Below, piece by piece: positions 16,361 through 22,163 of a stretch of 49,658 bases of DNA (position 1 is the stretch's first letter; each line of letters opens with the position of its first letter). Source of the stretch: Magnetococcales bacterium. GTDB taxonomy: Bacteria; Pseudomonadota; Magnetococcia; Magnetococcales; DC0425bin3. The DNA is taken from the NCBI GenBank assembly GCA_015228935.1, contig JADGCO010000010.1:1-49658 (forward strand), read 5' to 3'. The notes under the pieces were generated by a model, which was given only the letters and a program-made list of their open reading frames with translations, was not told the DNA's origin and made no database searches. Position numbers and translations under genes: made by a program.

Positions 16361-17383
16361 TCATTCAATCTCGGTTTCGCGAATGATGGCATTCAACTGG
16401 CTGGCGTTCAGCCACTCCGAATTGGTATCGCTCGCATAGCGGAACCCTTCGGCGACCGGTTTGCCGCCATGGACCTGGTAGGACTCACCCGACCACCAGC
16501 GGAACGGGGGTTGAATGACATACCGGTCGGTAAATTCCAGTGTGGTGCGGGCATCGTCTTCGGCGATCATGACTTCGTGGAGTTTTTCGCCGGGGCGGAT
16601 GCCGACGATTTTGTGCGGCATGCCCGGGGCGATGGCGTCGGCCAGGTCCACGACCTTCATGCTGGGAATTTTGGGGACGAAAATTTCGCCGCCCTGCATC
16701 ATGGAGACGCAGGAGAAGACAAACTCGACCCCCATGGTCAAGGTGATCCAGAAGCGGGTCATGCGTGGATCGGTGATGGGGAGGCTGTCGGTTCCTTCGC
16801 GCAGCAATCTTTGGAAGAACGGGATGACGCTGCCGCGTGAGCCCATGACATTGCCGTAGCGGACCACGGAAAAGCGGGTGCCGATGGAGCCGCTCAGATG
16901 GTTGGCGGCGACAAAGATTTTATCGGCGGCCAGTTTGCTGGCCCCGTACAGATTGATCGGGTTGGCGGCCTTGTCGGTCGAGAGGGCGAGGACCCGTTTG
17001 ACGCCGGTGCGCAGGGCGGCCTGCACGACATTTTCCGCGCCCAGGACGTTGGTATGGATGCATTCGAACGGGTTGTATTCGGCGGTGGGGACCTGTTTCA
17101 GGGCGGCGGCATGGATGACGACATCCACTCCCTGAAAGGCTCGTTCCAGGCGATCCCGGTCGCGCACATCGCCAATGAAAAAGCGCAGAGAGTCCTGCCC
17201 CATGAAGGCGGCGGTGTTCTGCATGTCGAACTGTTTCATTTCATCGCGGGAAAAGATGATCAGCCGGCGCGGTTTGAATTTTTTGAGGGCCATTTTGACA
17301 AAGTGTTTGCCAAAAGAGCCGCTGCCGCCGGTGACCAGAATTGATTTGCCGTTCAAATCCATATCGGATGCGTGTGCCATCAT
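16361..17383 (-). CDS. pseB: UDP-N-acetylglucosamine 4,6-dehydratase (inverting), PseB
   Basis: First enzyme of the pseudaminic acid route: dehydrates and inverts UDP-GlcNAc to a 4-keto-6-deoxy-L-arabino sugar. A Rossmann start ILVTGGSGSFGKHFV, the DVRDRDRL block, the catalytic stretch STDKAANPINLYGASKLAADK (SDR lysine and PseB-type Met/Tyr arrangement) and RYGNVMGSRGSVIPFF are all typical. I place the start at the ATG-ATG pair 17383/17380; an in-frame ATG at 17461 would add an unrelated extension and ATG 17362 would also fit. It is the first gene of the pse operon. Confidence 0.93.
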   Translation of the reverse strand: MMAHASDMDLNGKSILVTGGSGSFGKHFVKMALKKFKPRRLIIFSRDEMKQFDMQNTAAFMGQDSLRFFIGDVRDRDRLERAFQGVDVVIHAAALKQVPTAEYNPFECIHTNVLGAENVVQAALRTGVKRVLALSTDKAANPINLYGASKLAADKIFVAANHLSGSIGTRFSVVRYGNVMGSRGSVIPFFQRLLREGTDSLPITDPRMTRFWITLTMGVEFVFSCVSMMQGGEIFVPKIPSMKVVDLADAIAPGMPHKIVGIRPGEKLHEVMIAEDDARTTLEFTDRYVIQPPFRWWSGESYQVHGGKPVAEGFRYASDTNSEWLNASQLNAIIRETEIE

Positions 17384-17503
17384 GACCTGTAGGTCCAAAG
17401 CTTGGGGGTTGACCAACCTGACAGTACCAAATCCCTCTTGATACCGCATCGACCCCGTCAAGACAAGGCAAAACCACTCCGATGTGAAAAATGGGACTGC
17501 TTT

Positions 17504-17797
17504 TTATTTACCGGGAAACATTTTCAGGATGGCGATGATGAACATGGCTTGACCGGCGGAAACAGTAAAGATCCATCGCACGATTTCCGCCTTGGTTTCA
17601 GCCAATTTGGTATCGAAACGAATTTCCAGTTCTTTCAAGTCCCTTTTGGTCGCCAATTGATCGGCTCTGGCATCTTCCACCTTTTGCAACACAGACGTAA
17701 GCGCCCGTGCATGGGCCTCGGCCTGGGAAGCAGGCACGCCAGATGTTTCCAAATCCTTGACGAAAGCCAGGGTGTCGAACGGAATGACCATTGCCAT
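17504..17797 (-). CDS. DUF1640-type coiled-coil membrane protein
   Basis: 97-aa protein: an N-terminal segment IPFDTLAFVKDLETSGVPASQ, a charged coiled coil (about 35-72, with repeated K-R-D-L-K-E-L-E-type heptads) and one C-terminal membrane anchor (IFTVSAGQAMFIIAILKMF). This matches the bacterial DUF1640 family, distantly related to mitochondrial MCU regulators. Function is unknown. GAGGAGAGAG lies upstream of ATG 17797. It precedes pseB by about 120 nt on the same strand and may share its transcript. Confidence 0.82.
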   Translation of the reverse strand: MAMVIPFDTLAFVKDLETSGVPASQAEAHARALTSVLQKVEDARADQLATKRDLKELEIRFDTKLAETKAEIVRWIFTVSAGQAMFIIAILKMFPGK

Positions 17798-17983
17798 GGG
17801 ATCTCTCTCCTCGCTTGGGGTACACCATGATCTGTGGATATTTTACCGCTGGAAGCCAAAGATGTCCATGAAAAATCCGCCCGATACAGACCATCCAGGA
17901 CTGAACCGGAACAATTGCCTTGCATGATAAAATGGATGGACAGATAATCGCATGTGCAAGCACATTCAGCGTTCCACGCAGGT

Positions 17984-18014
17984 TGCATGATGATCAGATT
18001 GTTGATATCATGCA
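17984..18014 (+). promoter_or_regulatory. Inverted repeat, probable VapBC operator
   Basis: TGCATGATGATCA and TGATATCATGCA form an almost perfect inverted repeat (one extra base in the left arm) centred about 60 nt before vapB. VapB-type antitoxins repress their own operon by binding such palindromes. Confidence 0.62.
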
Positions 18015-18059
18015 GAAAATATCGAAGTCTCCAGGTACCGATTCGGTCAAGAGGGGATC

Positions 18060-18308
18060 ATGTCCATTCTCATCGAGAGCGATGAAGCCTGCCAATTGGC
18101 CATTGACTTGGTCGGTCTGACCGGTGAAGACCTGACGCAGGCCATTACCGAGTCCATCCGGGAACGCCTGCTCCGCATACAGCAAGCTCATGCCTTGGCA
18201 GACGATTTAATGACAATCGGACACAACTGCGCCGTTCGACTGAAGGAACCTTACCGTTCTGCCGATCACGGGGATTTGCTATACGATGAACGAGGCATTC
18301 CAAGTTGA
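18060..18308 (+). CDS. vapB: VapB-type antitoxin (PSK / Rv0623 family)
   Basis: 82-aa antitoxin. The N-terminal part (SILIESDEACQLAIDLVGLT, then GEDLTQAITESIRERL) is the DNA-binding region of Rv0623-type VapB proteins, and the C-terminal YRSADHGDLLYDERGIPS is the toxin-binding tail typical of that family. GAGGGG precedes the start. It overlaps the toxin gene by 4 nt. It probably autoregulates through the inverted repeat at 17984-18014. Confidence 0.88.
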   Translation: MSILIESDEACQLAIDLVGLTGEDLTQAITESIRERLLRIQQAHALADDLMTIGHNCAVRLKEPYRSADHGDLLYDERGIPS

Positions 18309-18700
18309 TCCTGGATACTTCCGCACTCATAGCCATCCTGCGCAATGAACCAGATGCACCAATCTTTGCCCGAATCCTGGCGGATCGCGTGGAACCGTGC
18401 CGGTTGTCGGCTGCCAACTACCTGGAAGCATCCGTCGTCATCGACAGCAATTGCGACCCGATTGCCAGTCGCCGTCTTGATGACCCGATTGCGATGGCTG
18501 ACATCAGCATCGAAGACGTTACAGCCAAACAAGCACACCTTGCCCGTGCTGCCTATCGCATATACGGGAAAGGATGTGGCCACCCGGCCCGGCTCAACTT
18601 CGGGGATTGTTTTGCCTATGCCCTGGCCCAGGAATTCAACGAGTGCCTTCTGTTCAAGGGCAATGATTTCACTCACACGGATGTGATACCATGTGGATAG
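18305..18700 (+). CDS. vapC: VapC-type PIN ribonuclease toxin
   Basis: 131-aa PIN-domain toxin that cleaves RNA until bound by VapB. The N-terminus MILDTSALIAILRNEPD and acidic residues D4, E41 (NYLEAS), D101 (LNFGDCFAYALA) and D121 (KGNDF) give the complete PIN site. The only sensible start is TTG at 18305, which overlaps the vapB stop (TTGA) and gives a canonical VapC N-terminus. The module appears intact. Confidence 0.9.
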   Translation: MILDTSALIAILRNEPDAPIFARILADRVEPCRLSAANYLEASVVIDSNCDPIASRRLDDPIAMADISIEDVTAKQAHLARAAYRIYGKGCGHPARLNFGDCFAYALAQEFNECLLFKGNDFTHTDVIPCG

Positions 18701-18713
18701 GTGGAAGCTCCGT

Positions 18714-18730
18714 TCCGTGTTATTTACACG
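18714..18730. terminator. Small hairpin between convergent vapC and DUF3617 genes
   Basis: CCGTGT-TATTT-ACACGG forms a 6-bp stem that overlaps the stop codon of the minus-strand gene. It lies exactly between convergent genes and could act weakly in both directions, but there is no T-run. Confidence 0.35.
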
Positions 18731-19151
18731 GTCCAACCAGTTTGGCCGTGGTCTTGACTGTCATGGACATGGGCTTGCCGGCACCGGCTGGATTGGGCAT
18801 CGTCATGCTCATGGTGCCGCTGTAGCTCTCCCCGGAAAAACGATACTCACCCTGACCACTCAATTGCTGGCTGGGACAGGCAATGGAAAAGGCAATCTTG
18901 TTGCTCTCCTGCTGGAGATTTTTTATGGCACAGTCATCACTTTGACCGGCTTTTTTCATGATGTTCTGGGGATTTTTGATGTCGGCCTGGGTGATGCACT
19001 GACGCATGCTCTGTGACGGCATGGGCATGCCGGGCATTTCGGTGTTGATGGTGATTTCATAAAGGCCTTCCTTCGCATTCAGTTCGGCGCTCTGGGCAGG
19101 CGTCACTTGAGAAAGAGCGGCAACAAAGAGAGCCAAAGTCAACATGCGCAT
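18720..19151 (-). CDS. DUF3617 family secreted protein
   Basis: 143-aa protein with a cleavable signal peptide (MRMLTLALFVAALSQVTPAQSA). The mature part has the DUF3617 pattern: GLYEITINTEMPGMPMPSQ, two cysteines around MRQCI and DDCAI, and a beta-rich tail GEYRFSGESYSGTMSM ending in C. Function is unknown; it is predicted periplasmic. GGAGA lies 7 nt before ATG 19151. There is no operon partner. Confidence 0.83.
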   Translation of the reverse strand: MRMLTLALFVAALSQVTPAQSAELNAKEGLYEITINTEMPGMPMPSQSMRQCITQADIKNPQNIMKKAGQSDDCAIKNLQQESNKIAFSIACPSQQLSGQGEYRFSGESYSGTMSMTMPNPAGAGKPMSMTVKTTAKLVGPCK

Positions 19152-19347
19152 CGTGTCATCTCCGCAAGAGTCGATTAGAATTGTAACCCTGTAATTGTAA
19201 CAAAATCATGGATGTTCTACAATGAATATATTGCAACAAAAATGCTTGAAAGCAAATTTTTCAAACACAGCCTCTTATATTTGGCCTTGAACTGCGCACT
19301 GTGGTGACGCCGCATCAACGTACCCATTTTCATCTTCCGGGTCCATC

Positions 19348-19566
19348 TTAAAATTTAATCTTCCCCTCGCGCAGCATGCGATCATAAACCGTCTCGGGCG
19401 GTGTCACGCCAGGGGGATAAAATGTTCCCCCCATGACCTTCTCGCCTTTGAAGTAACCGGCGGGGTTGGTTTCCTGATTATGCCGAATCCGTTCCGCCAT
19501 CTGGCGATGCCTTTCGATATTTTCTTTTTGTTCCTCAGTCAGATTTGGAATCGTACCGAACTGCAT
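19348..19566 (-). CDS. Small partner protein of the ADP-ribosyltransferase array, copy C
   Basis: 72-aa protein beginning MQFGTIPNLTEEQ and ending in the block GGTFYPPGVTPPETVYDRML followed by REGKIKF, which is almost identical in all three copies. The middle (KENIERHRQMAERIRHNQ) is a charged helix. No signal peptide. A strong GGAGGAGA site lies inside the 3' end of the upstream ADP-ribosyltransferase gene and the start is 1 nt after that stop. Not a family I recognise. By position it could be an immunity protein, antitoxin or chaperone for the enzyme; this is inference. Confidence 0.72.
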   Translation of the reverse strand: MQFGTIPNLTEEQKENIERHRQMAERIRHNQETNPAGYFKGEKVMGGTFYPPGVTPPETVYDRMLREGKIKF

Positions 19567-19567
19567 T

Positions 19568-19957
19568 TTATGTCTCCTCCATTTCGACATCGATAACGTC
19601 ATTTTCCCCTGGTGTAACCGAGATTATGTTGAACTCCTTCCCAGGAGCATACAACACCTCTCTCTGCTCTGGGTAGAAAGAAAACGGCTCGATCCATTTC
19701 CCGGTTTTGGATTTGATGAAAAACATGTATTTGCCCTCAAAACCAGTTTCGCCAATGGCCGTACTCATAAATCCGGCGTCGCTATAGATACCTCCTGGAA
19801 CAATGCCTTCCGCCACACCCTCGGGCAAATCGGTAGCCCGAACGACATCGTCCCCATAATCCGGCAATTTTGACAAAGCTGATTTTAAGGTTTCAATGAG
19901 GGGGGCAAGACGCGCCAACTCTGTTTCATTCCCACTTCGCAAAGCCTCATTGATCAT
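19568..19957 (-). pseudogene. ADP-ribosyltransferase-like copy C, N-terminally truncated
   Basis: Third copy of the array. Compared with copy B it lacks about 133 nt: sequence jumps from the TTGGC at the expected start straight to the codons for LTPSADQRNYQ, with GGC at both breakpoints, and the frame is broken. The remaining 129 codons from ATG 19957 keep the R (VVRATDLP), STA (GFMSTAIGE) and QxE (EQREVLY) motifs of ADP-ribosyltransferases but lack the N-terminal helical part. It is probably inactive or expressed only as a fragment. The partner gene behind it is intact. Confidence 0.7.
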
Positions 19958-19996
19958 CTGATAATTGCGTTGATCAGCAGATGGCGTCAGGCCAAT

Positions 19997-20218
19997 TCAA
20001 AATTTAATTTTTCCTTCCCGCAGCATGCGATCATAGACCGTCTCGGGCGGTGTCACGCCAGGGGGATAAAATTTACCTCCAAGCATCTCTTCGCCTTTAA
20101 AATATTCCGTGGGAGGGTTGATTTTGCGGTTGGCAACAATCCTGTCTGCCATCTGGTGGTGCCGCTTGATATCAATCATATCCTCTTCCGTCAGACCTGA
20201 AGCATAACCGAATTCCAT
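19997..20218 (-). CDS. Small partner protein of the ADP-ribosyltransferase array, copy B
   Basis: 73-aa protein, MEFGYASGLTEEDMIDIKRH and onward, with the conserved end FYPPGVTPPETVYDRMLREG then KIKF. The N-terminal half differs most from the other copies (KRHHQMADRIVANRKINPPT versus QETNPAG types). AAGGAGAG lies upstream in the end of the enzyme gene and ATG is 1 nt after its stop. Family unknown; proposed immunity or antitoxin role is inferred from tight pairing. Confidence 0.74.
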   Translation of the reverse strand: MEFGYASGLTEEDMIDIKRHHQMADRIVANRKINPPTEYFKGEEMLGGKFYPPGVTPPETVYDRMLREGKIKF

Positions 20219-20219
20219 C

Positions 20220-20780
20220 TTATCTCTCCTTCAAATCCACTTCGATTGTGCCATCGTCCAGTTTACGAACATCCCTGATCACAAACCCTGCCCCTGGAGG
20301 ATACAATACCTCTTTCTGCTCCGGGTAGAAAGAAAACGGTTCGATCCATTTCCCGGTTTTGGATTTGATGAAAAACAAGTACTTCCCCTTGAAACTGGTC
20401 TCGCCGATAGCCGTACTCATGAATCCGGCATCACTATAGATACCCCCAGGAACAATGCTTTCAGCAATATTTTCCGGCAAATCGGTAGCCCGAACCACAT
20501 CGCCCACATAATCTGGCAATTTTGCCAAGGCGGATTTCAAGGTTTCAATGAGGGGGGCAAGACGTGCCAACTCTGCCTCATCCCCACTCCGCAAAGCCCC
20601 ATTGATCACCTGATAACTGCGTTGATCAGCAGATGGCGTCAGGCCGGTATAATTGCGCAGGGATGCCAGGTCCACAACGGCAAGCCTGGCAATGGAGACA
20701 CCGGATTTTTCAGCGGCTTGCCGGGCATCCTGGGCCAGAAGATTGACCCGCGCATCCCCGAGGAGCTTTCGGAATGCCAA
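20220..20780 (-). CDS. ADP-ribosyltransferase-like protein, copy B (most intact)
   Basis: 186-aa protein resembling the R-S-E class of NAD-dependent ADP-ribosyltransferases. The helical lead AFRKLLGDARVNLLAQDARQ and the LRNYTG ... SYQVINGALRSGD region are followed by R in VVRATDLP, STA in GFMSTAIGE (normally STS) and QKE in PEQKEVLYPPG, the QxE catalytic pair. I place the start at TTG 20780, exactly 1 nt after the stop of the upstream small gene, matching the 1-nt spacing elsewhere; ATG 20819 inside the small gene is an alternative. Of the three copies only this one has both the full fold and the catalytic glutamate. No signal peptide, so it acts in the cytoplasm or needs a dedicated secretion route. 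The target is unknown. Confidence 0.75.
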   Translation of the reverse strand: MAFRKLLGDARVNLLAQDARQAAEKSGVSIARLAVVDLASLRNYTGLTPSADQRSYQVINGALRSGDEAELARLAPLIETLKSALAKLPDYVGDVVRATDLPENIAESIVPGGIYSDAGFMSTAIGETSFKGKYLFFIKSKTGKWIEPFSFYPEQKEVLYPPGAGFVIRDVRKLDDGTIEVDLKER

Positions 20781-20781
20781 T

Positions 20782-21000
20782 TCAAAATTTAATCTTTCCT
20801 TCCCGCAGCATGCGATCATAGACCGTCTCGGGCGGTGTTGCGCCAGGGGGGTAAAATGTTCCTCCCATGACCTTCTCGCCTTTGAAGTAACCGGCGGGGT
20901 TGGTTTCCTGGTTCTTGCGCATCCTTTCCACCATCGGTTTGGTACTTTCAATCCATTGTCTGGTCTCTTCGGTCATATTGGGAGAATCACCAAATTTCAT
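20782..21000 (-). CDS. Small partner protein of the ADP-ribosyltransferase array, copy A
   Basis: 72-aa protein, MKFGDSPNMTEETRQWIEST and onward, with the shared middle NQETNPAGYFKGEKVMGG and shared end TPPETVYDRMLREGKIKF. GGAGGAGA sits in the 3' end of ADP-ribosyltransferase copy A and the ATG follows its stop by 1 nt. It is the first small gene of the array. I do not recognise the family. Confidence 0.74.
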   Translation of the reverse strand: MKFGDSPNMTEETRQWIESTKPMVERMRKNQETNPAGYFKGEKVMGGTFYPPGATPPETVYDRMLREGKIKF

Positions 21001-21001
21001 G

Positions 21002-21583
21002 TCACATCTCCTCCAACCACACGTTGACCCTGTCTTCCTGCTCGACTTTGACACGCATAATCTCAAACTCTACCCCTGGAGGATACAACACATCTTTCTG
21101 CTCCGGGTAGAAAGAAAACGGTTCGATCCATTTCCCAGTTTTGGATTTGACGAAAAACATGTACTTTCCCTCAAAACTGGTCTCGCCAATGGCCGTACTC
21201 ATGAACCCAGCGTCGCTATAGATACCTCCTGGAACAATGCCTTCCGCCACACCCTCGGGTAAATCGGTAGCCCGAACCACATCGCCCACATAATCGGGCA
21301 ATTTTGCCAAGGCGGATTTCAAGGTTTCAATGAGGGGGGCAAGACGTGCCAACTCTGCCTCATTCCCACTTCGCAAAGCCTCATTGATCATCTGATAACT
21401 GCGTTGATCAGCAGATGGCGTCAGGCCGGTATAATTGCGCAGGGAAGCCAAGTCCACGACGGCAAGCCTGGCAATGGAGACACCGGATTTTTCAGCGGCT
21501 TGCCGGGCATCCTGGGCCAGAAGATTGACCCGTGCATTTCCGAGGAGCTTTCTGAATGCCAACTCCCAGGATGAGGTTCCCAT
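21002..21583 (-). CDS. ADP-ribosyltransferase-like protein, copy A (catalytic E to D)
   Basis: 193-aa protein, nearly identical to copy B through AFRKLLGNARVNLLAQD, LRNYTGLTPSADQ, VVRATDLPEGVAEGIVPGG and GFMSTAIGE. At the catalytic pair it reads EQKDVLYPPG where copy B reads EQKEVLY, so the key glutamate is an aspartate and activity may be lost or changed. The C-terminal tail (about 20 residues after YPPG) differs from the other copies. Start ATG 21583 is the first ATG in the homologous region; no strong ribosome site is seen. It leads the array after a long AT-rich region. Confidence 0.73.
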   Translation of the reverse strand: MGTSSWELAFRKLLGNARVNLLAQDARQAAEKSGVSIARLAVVDLASLRNYTGLTPSADQRSYQMINEALRSGNEAELARLAPLIETLKSALAKLPDYVGDVVRATDLPEGVAEGIVPGGIYSDAGFMSTAIGETSFEGKYMFFVKSKTGKWIEPFSFYPEQKDVLYPPGVEFEIMRVKVEQEDRVNVWLEEM

Positions 21584-21965
21584 ATCACACAAATCAGAAC
21601 ATTGATTGATTGTAAACTGATAATAAAATAGTATGCCAAAAGCGAATGATAATTTTTTTTCGGATATTGTCAACAAAATAATTTATTAACCATTATAAAA
21701 TAATTTACTTTAATTAAAACATATTAAGAAAAGCCGCTTCAAATCCAACATATTGATCTACAAACAATTTATCTAAACAAAAGAAACATAACAATATAAA
21801 TTTTTTGTTACATAATCCAAAAAAACCAATTTTTACTTACATTCACACATAATCTCCTCATGAACGATGGCAAAAAATGGCAACATAGCCAAAAATCGCT
21901 GCCATTCTCGTCCACGTCATATAAAATCGTCTCGTGGAAATGACGGAACCAATTTTGGAGGCCTT
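21584..21965. other. AT-rich gap upstream of the ADP-ribosyltransferase array
   Basis: About 380 nt with strongly AT-rich sequence (especially 21590-21850) between two divergent units. No gene is convincing. It probably holds the promoter of the minus-strand array and, near 21940-21965, the leader of the small plus-strand gene. Its composition is unlike the GC-rich surroundings and suggests transferred DNA. Confidence 0.55.
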
Positions 21966-22154
21966 ATGGCGGACACCACGCTCCCGGATGAAGGTGCCAG
22001 GCATGTCTTGGCAAAAGATGAAAATCTGCTGCTGACCCCACGGGATTGGGATGCATTTTTTGAGGCCATGGATCGAAAGGACAGGCTGCGTCCGAAACTG
22101 GAGAGAGCTGCACGTGATTATTTGGCGTGGCGTCAGAACCAAGCCATCACCTGA
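21966..22154 (+). pseudogene. Small TacA/DUF1778-like antitoxin remnant
   Basis: 62 codons from ATG 21966, with GGAGG 5 nt upstream. The segment LTPRDWDAFFEAMDRKDRLR and PKLERAARDY resembles the toxin-binding C-terminus of DUF1778/TacA-type antitoxins, which normally follows a ribbon-helix-helix domain. That DNA-binding part is absent, and no GNAT toxin gene follows. It may be a broken antitoxin or a short free-standing one. It converges on the end of the large NRPS gene 9 nt away. Confidence 0.5.
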
Positions 22155-22163
22155 CCGGCAAAG

